Positions 8,966 to 17,773 of a stretch of 64,000 nt of DNA are shown here, piece by piece (position 1 is the first letter of the stretch; each line of letters begins with the position of its first letter). The stretch is from an uncultured Draconibacterium sp. (GTDB lineage: Bacteria > Bacteroidota > Bacteroidia > Bacteroidales > Prolixibacteraceae), in NCBI RefSeq assembly GCF_963675065.1, contig NZ_OY775906.1, positions 1,590,001-1,654,000 of the forward strand, written 5' to 3'. The position numbers and the translations under genes are program-made. Below the pieces are notes generated by a model that saw only the letters and a list, made by a program, of their open reading frames with translations, had not been told where the DNA came from and did not search any database.

Positions 8966-9130
8966 GCCCTGTTTTCTGCCCAAATTCTCCTGACTTTTAA
9001 ACTTTAAAAATATCATTCTCCCGAATTATGGGTCGTTTAATGATTAAGTGAATAATAATTCACATTTCGTTAACATATGTAATTGCCCAATTTTATTAGT
9101 TTTAAGTCGTTTTTGTTAAAACAACCCGAT

Positions 9131-10306
9131 ATGCCCGAAATTACAATATGGAACCTAATATTGCTTGCCGAAATTGGTTTTGGCTTTATATTGCTCCTTT
9201 TCTTACTAAAAGTTAGTACAAAACTTAACTGGTATCTTCCTCTGGCAATTTATGTGCTGTTGGTTATGATCGACTGTTACATCGAGTTTTTATTACAAAC
9301 AGGGACCATCGTTAACACACCACACCTTTTGTATGTACACGAGCCTTTAAATATTCTTGTAGGGCCAATGATATATTTGTATGCACGAAGCCAGGAATTT
9401 CAGAACTTTAAATTAATAAAAACAGACTTTCTGCTTTTTACCCCTTTCTTAGCAAGCTTACTCGTTTACCTGCCAGTATATGCCATGTCGGCCGCTGACA
9501 AGATCAACGAATTTCAACAATTTGGCGAACTGGAATCGGATGTTGAAAATTTTGTTTGGGAATGGATCTTTCTGGTTAGCATAAACGTTACTTTTTTTGC
9601 AGCTGCATTACGGCGTTTTAGAAATTATAATGAAAAAATAAAAACCTTATATTCAAACATAAAAAACGCAGACTTACGTATAACACAAATTTTAATACGA
9701 CTTTGTATAGCAATCTACACTTTAGAACTTTTTTCGGTTTTCCTTACCTACTACGAGCTACCATTTAATACCGAACTCTATAACATATACGATATCGTTC
9801 AATTATTTATACTGGTACTTATTGGATACGATGCTTTAAGCACTTACAAATTTTCAGCAACCATAAAACAAGAATGGCAAAAAATTCATCTGGAAGACGG
9901 GCAAAACATTAACCAGCCTATTAAATATGCAAGTTCTATGCTTACTAGCAAACAGTCAGAAAAACTGAAAGAAAAGATCGAGGCCTTTATGGATAAACAT
10001 GAACCTTACCTTCAATCGCAAATTCGGATTAAAGACCTGGCTGATTTAACCGGAATTAGCAGCCACCAAATTTCGCAGGTTATTAATGAATCGTTCAATC
10101 AGAATTTCTACGAATTTATAAATACTTATCGGGTAAAAAAGGCAATTTCACTTATTGAGGATTCCAAAAATTCGTCACTTACCTATTCTGCAATTGGCTT
10201 CGAAGCAGGATTTAATTCGAAAACAACCTTTTACGAAGCTTTTAAAAAGACAACAGGCACCACTCCTGCCCAATACAAGATAAACAACAATATTCCAAAC
10301 AGTTAG
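9131..10306 (+). CDS. AraC-family regulator with N-terminal membrane domain
   Basis: This is a predicted DNA-binding regulator anchored in the inner membrane. Residues about 1-240 contain seven or so hydrophobic segments, and the C-terminal 100 residues form an AraC-type double helix-turn-helix: helix-turn-helix one around IRIKDLADLTGISSHQISQV, and the family signature around IGFEAGFNSKTTFYEAFKK with TPAQYK at the end. The ATG at 9131 (391 residues) is preferred over a TTG at 9083. This 7TM-AraC arrangement is common in Bacteroidota; ligand and targets cannot be predicted. It is monocistronic, with no neighbour sharing its strand closely. Confidence 0.88.
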   Translation: MPEITIWNLILLAEIGFGFILLLFLLKVSTKLNWYLPLAIYVLLVMIDCYIEFLLQTGTIVNTPHLLYVHEPLNILVGPMIYLYARSQEFQNFKLIKTDFLLFTPFLASLLVYLPVYAMSAADKINEFQQFGELESDVENFVWEWIFLVSINVTFFAAALRRFRNYNEKIKTLYSNIKNADLRITQILIRLCIAIYTLELFSVFLTYYELPFNTELYNIYDIVQLFILVLIGYDALSTYKFSATIKQEWQKIHLEDGQNINQPIKYASSMLTSKQSEKLKEKIEAFMDKHEPYLQSQIRIKDLADLTGISSHQISQVINESFNQNFYEFINTYRVKKAISLIEDSKNSSLTYSAIGFEAGFNSKTTFYEAFKKTTGTTPAQYKINNNIPNS

Positions 10307-10683
10307 AATTTCGCATTTATAAGTTCGAACTGCAAAATCACAATTTTGTGTCCTGTTTTATAATCCCGAACGCTTAAGTCAATCATTGTATCTACTTTTA
10401 AATCATGAAAGCGAATATACTCTGTTCACACAGTGTAGACTCCTTCCTAAAAAGTTTCCCTCTTAATCCGTTTTCTGATAAAAAGGAAACGGATTATTTT
10501 TTTTTACACAATTGATTATCTTCTAAAATAAGGTCAATCTTCTCCGCCCGGGATCTCTTTCTTCGAAAAACAGTTGCAATCATTTTATTTGGCATAGTAG
10601 AAAACAGCGTAAAGAGATTTCTGCAGATCAGGATATTTCACAATTATTTACTTATTTTCGTATAAAACATTGTAATACCTTTT
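10307..10683. other. Intergenic region with a hairpin terminator
   Basis: This stretch between the AraC-type gene and the CNNM-like gene holds the terminator at 10465-10505. A 36-codon ATG frame at 10405-10515 runs through that hairpin and is unlikely to be a gene. A promoter-like TACTTTTA near 10394 could start a short RNA ending at the hairpin, but there is no supporting -33 box. Confidence 0.5.
10465..10505 (+). terminator. Rho-independent terminator
   Basis: AATCCGTTT (10465-10473) pairs with AAACGGATT (10487-10495), followed by ATTTTTTTTT. It lies about 160 bases downstream of the AraC-type gene, either ending that message or a short independent transcript. Confidence 0.75.
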
Positions 10684-11745
10684 ATGGCGATACTACTCTT
10701 TTTCTTTGTCGTTTCAATATTTTTCTCGTTTCTGTGCTCCGTTTGGGAAGCTGTTTTGCTCAGCATTACACCATCGTATGTTAGCCGCATGCAAATGGAA
10801 AAACCTCGATTAGGTAAACGATTAAGTTATTTAAAAGAAGACATTGACCGCCCGTTATCGGCCATTTTAACGCTAAATACAATCGCACACACCGTTGGTG
10901 CTATTGGAGTGGGTGTACAAGCCGGAAAACTTTTCGGAACAGCAAAAATTAACCTCTATATTTTTGAGGCCACTTACGAATCGCTCATTGCAGGATTGAT
11001 GACAATGGCCATACTTATTCTTTCTGAAATTATACCCAAAACTATTGGAGCTACTTACTGGAAAAATCTAACACCTTTTACTGTGCGATCGTTAAAAGGT
11101 TTGATGATCGTACTGGCACCTTTTGTTTGGTTAAGTAAGTGGGTAACACATCTGATAAAAAGAGAAGGTGAAAAAAGCGTATTGAACCGAGCCGATGTTG
11201 CCGCAATGGCCGATGCCGGATTAAGAAGCGGCGCCATAGACAAAGAGGAAAAATCGATTATCCAAAACCTGTTACGTTTAGAGAATATGCAGGTAAAAGA
11301 CATTATGACGCCCCGCAGTGTGGTGTTTACGCTGAATGAGAATCAAACGCTGGGAGAAATTTTTACTGCCTACAACCCTTTCCAGTTTTCGCGTATACCT
11401 GTTTACGGCGATACCACCGACCAAATAACCGGGTTTATTTTGAAAGATGCTATTCTGGAAAATATTGCGGCCGACAAACACAGCAGACAGGCAGTAGAAA
11501 TTCGCAGAAAAATATTTTTCGTTGAAGACAGCCTTTCGGTTGCCGGTTTGCTCGATAAACTTATTCTGGAAAAGCAACACATGACAATGGTTGCCGACGA
11601 ATTTGGAACTATAGTTGGTCTGGTAACGATGGAAGATGTTATTGAAACACTCTTTGGCATGGAAATCATTGACGAATCAGACAAAGTAGCCGACCTCCAG
11701 AAACTGGCTCGCGAGCGCTGGAAAAGGGCAAACGATGCCAAATAA
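10684..11745 (+). CDS. CNNM/CorC-type membrane protein with CBS pair
   Basis: The protein belongs to the CNNM/CorC (HlyC) group, linked to divalent-cation (Mg2+, Co2+) efflux. An N-terminal DUF21 domain (about residues 1-160, several membrane segments, conserved SEIIPKTIGATYWKN near residue 115) is followed by a two-CBS module (about 200-335) with IMTPRSVVF and FGTIVGLVTMEDVIETLFG. The 353-residue chain ends about 20 residues after the second CBS, so the C-terminal CorC_HlyC domain found in longer members is missing. That short form is not rare. The upstream gap is long; the downstream gene is convergent. Confidence 0.88.
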   Translation: MAILLFFFVVSIFFSFLCSVWEAVLLSITPSYVSRMQMEKPRLGKRLSYLKEDIDRPLSAILTLNTIAHTVGAIGVGVQAGKLFGTAKINLYIFEATYESLIAGLMTMAILILSEIIPKTIGATYWKNLTPFTVRSLKGLMIVLAPFVWLSKWVTHLIKREGEKSVLNRADVAAMADAGLRSGAIDKEEKSIIQNLLRLENMQVKDIMTPRSVVFTLNENQTLGEIFTAYNPFQFSRIPVYGDTTDQITGFILKDAILENIAADKHSRQAVEIRRKIFFVEDSLSVAGLLDKLILEKQHMTMVADEFGTIVGLVTMEDVIETLFGMEIIDESDKVADLQKLARERWKRANDAK

Positions 11746-11758
11746 AAATTCTCGTCTA

Positions 11759-14215
11759 TTAAAAGCTCATCTCTGCCCTGAAACGTATTCCGCTGTTGTC
11801 GGTAAAACTTCTATCCATATAAGTGCCACCCAACTGATGAATATACTCGACACGCAGTACTTTGAATATATTTGTTATTCCCAATCCTAACTCAGCATAT
11901 GGAGCTGTTAAATCCTGCGAGAATGCTTCAGGAAGATCGAATATTGGTTTGTACGAGCTTGTTCGGTCGCCATAGTGCGCTTTTAACGATACCATTTCAC
12001 GAAGTTTCAAGCGCTTAATTAATGGCAATTTATTAAAGATTATTCCACCGCCAACCCAGTCGAGGTGAACGTTGGTATATACGTTGTGTGCAAACGATGC
12101 CTGGTGTAACAGGTTAAAACGGTATTTTGCAAAACCAAGCGATTGCGACCCAACAGGCATATCCAATAAATCGTAAGGAGCATCGCCAAATAAATATCCA
12201 CCGTTAACCATGTATCGCATAAATGTAGGTCCCCAGTTTACTTTTCCAACTATCGAGCCGTGAAAATGCGAATACATTCCAAAATCAGGAGTGTTATCGC
12301 CCGGCACATAAGCCTGACCAATGTCCCAGCTTAAGTTAATAACCGGTGTTTGGTCGATATAATATACACGCATAAAATAATACTGGTCGTAATACTGGCC
12401 AAATGCTAAACGTGCGTTAAAAAGCGCCCCATAGGCCGAATAATGCTTGTAATCTACCCCGTTGTTAACGTAATGAATTGATGGCGTGCTGTGATTGGAA
12501 GAAATATAAGCGCCCCCTTCAAGAATTACATTATCGGTATTATATTCTAAATTCAGACTTGCTTTCTTCTCCTGTTGTAAATATGGATTCTCCTCGCGCG
12601 AAGTAATGGCAGCAATAAAGTTACCGTTACCACGGGTATTCGGGTTTTTCTTAATAAACCTCAGGTATTTGTCCTGCGAAACCAGATTATAATCGTCGGA
12701 ATAGTTACCACGCAAAATAAACTTATCGTCCGGTGTTAATTGCCAGCCAAAGTTCATTCCGTATTTCAATTCCTTATTTCGGGTACCGTAACCTAAGAAG
12801 CCTCCAATGGTAAAGCGCTCCCACATTTTTTCGCCGGTGCGGAAAGGCAAGGAAAAACGCTGTCCCTCAATAGCGTTGGTACTGTATATATCGAATACCG
12901 GCCCCAGTTCAATTTTTCCCAGGTCGATATAGCTGGTAAGCACCATTCCTCCAATAGCGTCGATACCTTTTACCACGTTGTTTTCCTTTAATTTGTCAAC
13001 ACGCTCATATGTTCCGTCCGACATCAAGTTGGTTGCAAACTCAGGCTGCGAACGCCAGTTATACCCGCGTATTTCATTCAGGTGCTCCGAAGTGGAATAC
13101 TGTGTAATTTTATTCACCATCCAGTTTCCGTTCGAGATTTGATCAATTCGTTGCGAACCATACCTCGACACCGTATCCTTATTCAGCGTTAGCGACAAAT
13201 TCAAACTAATTTGCTGGTTATCGTAAAACCATGTTCCGTCTTCGTCTTTGCGGTATTGTACGTTTGACCTGTAGCCGTTTACAAAGTTAATATTGGCTTC
13301 TTCCTGCACATAAGCGTAAATGCTGGTAAGCGCAAAGTTTTTGCCCTCTACAGTAAACCGTCCGGTAAATAGTGCATTGTACTTATTTTTTGGCGTAAAT
13401 GAGAAGTTATAATGCCAAACACTATCAATAAGCGTACTGTCATTTAAGTATAGATCGTAGTGTAAACGTGCCGTGTTGCTTAACGGAGAAACAATACCAC
13501 GTCCCAAAATATTGATCTGATCTTTGTAAAAATCAAGATCGATCACCACATTTAACAGAATCAAACTTTCAATGGTTTGATTGAGTTTTGGGAAAATACC
13601 ATCCTTTTTATTGTAAACAATACTGTCTTTATTGTTGCTTGTTAAAGTTGCCAGCTCGGCCATGTATATGGGTGAAAACCGAATATCCCTATCATCCAGT
13701 TTCATCGTCACCTCATTCATATTCGGAATAATACGGTTCACCTTCGATGTGCTATCGATGGCCATATAAACCGAAGTTCGCTCAAAAGCCTTATAATCGT
13801 TATAGTTCTCAACCTTATCGCGGTTCTCCTTTTTATGCTCCATTATTTTACGATACAGAACTTTGGCACGCGATTCTTCGGGCCTTACTTTTATCTCGCT
13901 AATTTGCTGGACATCAGGTGTCAAATAAATTTTGAGCGGCATTTCCAGTTTTGCCGTTACTTTTAACTCTTGTTTTTGGTAGCCTACCGATGAGAAACTA
14001 ATGTCGTCGCCTGTTGTGGCCGACAAAAGAAAGTGTCCGTCCATACCGGTAATCGTTCCGCGTGTAGTTCCTTTCACCCAAACGTTTACAAATGGAATGG
14101 GCTCATTGGTATTCTTATCGTAAACATTTCCCGATATTTCGGTGGCTTCATCCGAGGCGTGAGAAACAAATACGAACAGTAAAAAGAGTATTGTTAATCT
14201 GATCTTGTTTTCCAT
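11759..14215 (-). CDS. DUF5686 outer-membrane protein with carboxypeptidase-regulatory-like N-terminus
   Basis: The 818-residue protein is a predicted outer-membrane beta-barrel. A signal peptide (about residues 1-20, ending VSHA) precedes a carboxypeptidase-regulatory-like/CarbopepD_reg_2 domain (about 27-110: ISGNVYDKNTNEPIPFVNV, then GTITGMDGHF). The long remainder matches the DUF5686 architecture of Bacteroidota, with alternating beta-strand patterns and a terminal Phe (RAEMSF), the usual barrel end signal. It has no TonB-dependent plug domain. The function of the family is unknown. It is convergent with the CNNM-type gene, 13 bases apart, with no shared terminator visible. Confidence 0.85.
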   Translation of the reverse strand: MENKIRLTILFLLFVFVSHASDEATEISGNVYDKNTNEPIPFVNVWVKGTTRGTITGMDGHFLLSATTGDDISFSSVGYQKQELKVTAKLEMPLKIYLTPDVQQISEIKVRPEESRAKVLYRKIMEHKKENRDKVENYNDYKAFERTSVYMAIDSTSKVNRIIPNMNEVTMKLDDRDIRFSPIYMAELATLTSNNKDSIVYNKKDGIFPKLNQTIESLILLNVVIDLDFYKDQINILGRGIVSPLSNTARLHYDLYLNDSTLIDSVWHYNFSFTPKNKYNALFTGRFTVEGKNFALTSIYAYVQEEANINFVNGYRSNVQYRKDEDGTWFYDNQQISLNLSLTLNKDTVSRYGSQRIDQISNGNWMVNKITQYSTSEHLNEIRGYNWRSQPEFATNLMSDGTYERVDKLKENNVVKGIDAIGGMVLTSYIDLGKIELGPVFDIYSTNAIEGQRFSLPFRTGEKMWERFTIGGFLGYGTRNKELKYGMNFGWQLTPDDKFILRGNYSDDYNLVSQDKYLRFIKKNPNTRGNGNFIAAITSREENPYLQQEKKASLNLEYNTDNVILEGGAYISSNHSTPSIHYVNNGVDYKHYSAYGALFNARLAFGQYYDQYYFMRVYYIDQTPVINLSWDIGQAYVPGDNTPDFGMYSHFHGSIVGKVNWGPTFMRYMVNGGYLFGDAPYDLLDMPVGSQSLGFAKYRFNLLHQASFAHNVYTNVHLDWVGGGIIFNKLPLIKRLKLREMVSLKAHYGDRTSSYKPIFDLPEAFSQDLTAPYAELGLGITNIFKVLRVEYIHQLGGTYMDRSFTDNSGIRFRAEMSF

Positions 14216-14625
14216 AATAAATAAGCAATTGCCTCATTTATCATACGTTCATTCTAATGAACAGCTAATATAATGAGAATCAACTGACTATGTTTTCTAT
14301 TCCCAAATAAATGTGTTCACTTATCCGAGATAATTGTTTTCGTGGCGATTTTACATATTTAAATATTTAGCGAAAGTAATTAAGATCACTATTCTAAAAT
14401 TTAATATCGCTAAATATCGTACTATATTTTAACTTTTATTAAGAACCGTTCCGAACAGAAAAAGTTGTATACACGCTTAACATTCTGCATAGAACGATTA
14501 TTGCCTGACTTCAAATGCCAGTTTCTTAACCTGAAGCAGTCGTTTCCTAACTGGAAGTATTTAGTTACTGAGGAAACATTCAGTTACTGACTTTAAGCAC
14601 GCTCTCTCCACTAAAAAGGCTTAAA
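14216..14625. other. Intergenic region with degenerate repeats
   Basis: This A+T-rich spacer lies between the start of the DUF5686 gene and the pfp terminator, both on the minus strand. The first 300 bases show nothing definite. Four imperfect 19-21-bp units occupy 14518-14597 (separate entry). No reading frame with coding character was seen. Confidence 0.55.
14518..14597. repeat. Four degenerate ~20-bp tandem units
   Basis: Consecutive units at 14518, 14537, 14558 and 14578 share a pattern AGTTnCTnA followed by an A/G-rich end (TGAAG, TGGAAG, AGGAAAC, TTTAAG). Similarity is partial, and the repeat nature was judged by eye only. Confidence 0.45.
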
Positions 14626-14660
14626 ACAAAAAACCTCCCCGATTAACTCAGGGAGGCTTT
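14626..14660 (-). terminator. Rho-independent terminator of pfp
   Basis: On the minus strand CCTCCC pairs with GGGAGG, separated by an 11-base loop, and is followed by a T-rich run (GGTTTTTTG). It sits about 30 bases downstream of the pfp stop. Confidence 0.85.
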
Positions 14661-14687
14661 TAAAATATCGATTGATAAAGCAGCTGA

Positions 14688-16340
14688 TTACGCTTGCTCT
14701 AATTTTAATGTTTCTGTAGTTTGGTCGCAAACCTCTGTTGGACCGAAATACTGAATAGGACCAGGATAAACGAACTCGGTTCCTGTTGCCCACTCACCAC
14801 GTTTTGTAACGAAGTATTTGTATGGTGCGCCTTCCAGTTCAACCAATGCTTTTTGAATTACCGGTTTCATGTGTCCGTGACGTTTTTCCATGTTCATCAT
14901 CATGGTTACCGGCACACCACCTGCAATCCACTCATCAGCAGGAGCCGTTGTGTTACGTACCGAAGCCATGTAACCTGTTTTTCCTTCTGAAATAAGAAAA
15001 GAAGCCGTGTAACCTAATGAGTAACAATAGTCAGCATCGAAGTTTGATGGAGCTGCACAACGTCCTTCGTAACCAAAGAAGTGGTACTGAGTACCGAATT
15101 TTCCAACAAAATCTCCAACTTCTTTCATTTCGTCCAAACGTGTTTTTACCATCTCACCTAACAGCTTTTCAGTTTCGATTAACGATACCTGAACGTTTCC
15201 GTGTGGGTCGCGATCTAAAGTTAACTGAGTAGCAATACCCGATGGTAATGAACTGAATACATTTGAAGAAGTTTCGCTCAATTGACCAGCCACCCACTCG
15301 TTACGGTGACTTTTCTTCAACATTTTAAATTCTTTTTCTGTATCTGTTCCTTCAGCAAGAAGGTCGTTTAATTCCGAGATCAGTGTTTTCATTTCAGGAA
15401 TGAATTCGATCAAACCTTCAGGAATTAAAGCAACACCAAAGTTGTTTCCATCGGCAGCACGGTTGGCTACAATACCGGCCATATAATCTACAACCTCGCC
15501 TAAAGTTTGTTTTTTCTCAGCAACTTCTTCTGAGATTAAAGTAATGTTTGGTTGAGTTTTCAAAGCACACTCTAAACCGATGTGCGACGCCGAACGTCCC
15601 ATCAATTTAATAAAGTGCCAGTATTTTTTTGCTGAGTTGGCATCGCGCTGGATGTTACCAATCAGCTCTGAATATACTTTTGTTGCAGTATCGAAACCAA
15701 ACGAAGTCTCGATCATTTCGTTTTTAAGGTCACCATCAATTGTTTTTGGGCAGCCGATTACCTGAACACCAGAATCAATTTTAGCGTAGTATTCGGCCAA
15801 TACACAAGCGTTTGTGTTTGAGTCGTCGCCACCAATAATTACAAGTGAATTTAAACCAAGATCTTTTGCAATTTCAAGACCTTTATCGAATTGTGCTTCT
15901 TCTTCCAGTTTTGTACGGCCCGAACCAATAATATCGAAGCCACCTGTATTACGGTACTCGTCGATAATATCAGAAGTAAGCTCCACGTATTTGTGGTCAA
16001 CCAATCCACCGGGACCACCTAAGAAACCATACAATTTGCTATCAGGATGGATATTTTTAATTCCATCGAAAATACCTGAGATTACGTTGTGTCCCCCCGG
16101 AGCCTGACCTCCTGAAAGGATTACACCAACGTTAACAGGTTGTCTTTCGGCTGCAGCATCGGCTACTTCGAAAGAAACCAACGGCATTCCGTACGTATTC
16201 GGAAATAACTCAGCAATTTCTTTTTGGTCGGCAACCGATTCGGTTTTTGCCCCCTCAACCAATTTTACATTGCCTTTTAACGATTTAGGAAGTTTCGGCT
16301 GATATTTAGCCCTTTCTTTTTGTAATGCGCTAATACTCAT
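14688..16340 (-). CDS. pfp: Pyrophosphate-dependent 6-phosphofructokinase
   Basis: The enzyme reversibly phosphorylates fructose 6-phosphate using pyrophosphate in glycolysis and gluconeogenesis. The 550-residue length matches the long PPi-PFK group. The GGDDS motif (residues 170-174), where Asp replaces the Gly of ATP-dependent enzymes, marks the PPi type. PKTIDGD (198-204) holds the catalytic Asp202, and MGRSASHIGLE binds the sugar phosphate. The N-terminal GVILSGGQAPGGHN loop binds phosphates. It stands alone, with its own terminator. A TATTTTTG box on the minus strand at 16453-16460 could be its -7 element, giving a leader of about 105 bases. Confidence 0.95.
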   Translation of the reverse strand: MSISALQKERAKYQPKLPKSLKGNVKLVEGAKTESVADQKEIAELFPNTYGMPLVSFEVADAAAERQPVNVGVILSGGQAPGGHNVISGIFDGIKNIHPDSKLYGFLGGPGGLVDHKYVELTSDIIDEYRNTGGFDIIGSGRTKLEEEAQFDKGLEIAKDLGLNSLVIIGGDDSNTNACVLAEYYAKIDSGVQVIGCPKTIDGDLKNEMIETSFGFDTATKVYSELIGNIQRDANSAKKYWHFIKLMGRSASHIGLECALKTQPNITLISEEVAEKKQTLGEVVDYMAGIVANRAADGNNFGVALIPEGLIEFIPEMKTLISELNDLLAEGTDTEKEFKMLKKSHRNEWVAGQLSETSSNVFSSLPSGIATQLTLDRDPHGNVQVSLIETEKLLGEMVKTRLDEMKEVGDFVGKFGTQYHFFGYEGRCAAPSNFDADYCYSLGYTASFLISEGKTGYMASVRNTTAPADEWIAGGVPVTMMMNMEKRHGHMKPVIQKALVELEGAPYKYFVTKRGEWATGTEFVYPGPIQYFGPTEVCDQTTETLKLEQA

Positions 16341-16691
16341 GTCTGTTTATTTTTTAGCCGGAAATTGATAACAATTCTCCGGAACAAAACTTTAACCGGT
16401 TAAACCGGCTCCAGTAATTATTAATTATTGATTTCTAATTTTTTAAGCAGATCAAAAATAACGGAATTTGTGATGAAATCCTATGTTGAAAAAACAGGAC
16501 GAACTGATTTAAAGTAAAGTTAAAAGGGAATCGACCATTTACCGTCAACAATTGGATTTGAAGCGATAAAAGTTGTTTGTAACGCAATATTAAAACATAC
16601 GTCAGGTGCTTCAAAGAAAAAAGGATGTCATCTTTTCAGAAAGATGACATCCTTTTATTCAACTGCTGCAATTCGATAAATTCGTAGATTA
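16341..16691. other. Intergenic region upstream of pfp
   Basis: The spacer holds an imperfect inverted repeat (CCGGAAATTG at 16358-16367 against CAATTCTCCGG at 16372-16382) close to the pfp start. It also holds a minus-strand TATTTTTG (-7-like) at 16453-16460 and the strong hairpin at 16619-16656. No gene is seen. Confidence 0.5.
16619..16661 (-). terminator. Strong terminator hairpin after the GNAT gene
   Basis: A perfect 17-bp stem (16619-16635 with 16640-16656) has a TCAG loop and T-rich flanks on both strands. It starts 35 bases downstream of the GNAT stop and could also stop rightward transcription. Confidence 0.9.
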
Positions 16692-17192
16692 TTAAGCAAG
16701 CAACTTTTGATAAGCCACCACATCCAGTATGCGACCGAACTTCTCTCCTACCTGTTTAAAGTGTCCGCATTTTTCGTAGCCCATTCGTTCGAACAATTTT
16801 ACGCTGGATTCGTTTTCGGCGGTAATAATTCCCATTAGTACAACTATTCCAACATCCTGCGCTTTTTGCTCCATCTGCAACAAAACTTCGCGGCCAATGC
16901 CTTTACCAAAATAGTCAGGTTTAAGGTAAATGGTAACTTCAGCAGTACGGTCGTAAGCAGCACGCGGCTTATAGCGCCCCAGGTAACAATACCCGGCAAC
17001 TTCGTTATTAAAGTAAATCAGAAACGACCTGAAACGCCTATCACCTATGGGTAAAATACTCTTCAAATCAGCCTCGCTTACCGAACCGGTATGAAAGGTA
17101 GCTGTTGAATTAGCGATGTAATAATTGTAAATGTCTTTAACCAGACACAAGTCTTTCTCTTCCAGTAGTTCGAGGCGAATCGCTTTATCCAT
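16692..17192 (-). CDS. GNAT family N-acetyltransferase, PAT-like
   Basis: The 166-residue protein is a GCN5-related acetyltransferase that would transfer an acetyl group from acetyl-CoA. The acetyl-CoA-binding loop is seen as DYFGKGIGREVLLQM (the Q/RxxGxG/A motif variant GKGIGR) near residue 94, followed by ENESSVKLFERMGYEKCGHF. Overall layout resembles phosphinothricin acetyltransferase-like members (IRLELLEEKDLCLVKDIYNYYI start), but the substrate cannot be inferred. It starts 9 bases after the ridA stop, so the two are probably cotranscribed. Confidence 0.85.
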   Translation of the reverse strand: MDKAIRLELLEEKDLCLVKDIYNYYIANSTATFHTGSVSEADLKSILPIGDRRFRSFLIYFNNEVAGYCYLGRYKPRAAYDRTAEVTIYLKPDYFGKGIGREVLLQMEQKAQDVGIVVLMGIITAENESSVKLFERMGYEKCGHFKQVGEKFGRILDVVAYQKLLA

Positions 17193-17201
17193 TCTATAAA
17201 A

Positions 17202-17579
17202 CTATTTTACGGCAATCGTTTCAATTTCAATCATCACACCCAGCGGCAACTCTTTTACAGCAAAAGCAGCTCTTGCTGGTGGAGTTTCACTGTAATATTT
17301 TCCGTAAACTTCGTTCATGGCTTTAAAATTGGCCATATCGCTTAACAGGCAAGTCGATTTTACCACATCGGCAAACGAATAACCGGCCTCAGCTAATATC
17401 TCGCCAATATTTTTCATTACCTGCTCGGTTTGCCCGGTAATTCCGCCTTCAACAACTTTCATCGTTTCCGGATCGAGTGGTACTTGTCCTGAAATATAAA
17501 GTGTTCCGTTTACTTCAACAGCCTGGCTGTATGGACCAATTGCAGCAGGTGCTTTTTCTGTAGCTATAATACGTTTCAT
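17202..17579 (-). CDS. ridA: RidA family enamine/imine deaminase
   Basis: RidA hydrolyses reactive 2-aminoacrylate-type enamines and imines formed by PLP enzymes. The ATG at 17577-17579 gives the usual 125-residue chain beginning MKRIIATEKAPAAIGPYSQA; an upstream start at 17687 would add 36 unrelated residues. Family marks are GPYSQAV, LYISGQVPLDP and the C-terminal PPARAAF with its conserved Arg, followed by LPLGVMIEIE. It sits downstream of the lptD-like gene (194-base gap) and just ahead of a GNAT gene. Confidence 0.93.
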   Translation of the reverse strand: MKRIIATEKAPAAIGPYSQAVEVNGTLYISGQVPLDPETMKVVEGGITGQTEQVMKNIGEILAEAGYSFADVVKSTCLLSDMANFKAMNEVYGKYYSETPPARAAFAVKELPLGVMIEIETIAVK

Positions 17580-17773
17580 CTGTTTAAAATTTTTCGTGTG
17601 AAGATACAAGAATATACCCCAATTTTCAAGATCGGTAATCAGCCAATAAAATTTATTAATGGAAAGAAAACAAAGCATATTCCCCATATTGTTAAATGCG
17701 GAGGGGCCATTTGCTCGGAAAAAATGCTGCCCTTCAAAGACAAATATGCGTTATTTTACAACTAAATTATCGC

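Noticed and set aside
10380..10505. Possible small RNA or 36-codon peptide upstream of the CNNM-like gene
   Set aside because: There is a terminator and a weak TACTTTTA box, but no -33 box. The frame runs through the hairpin and has no coding features.
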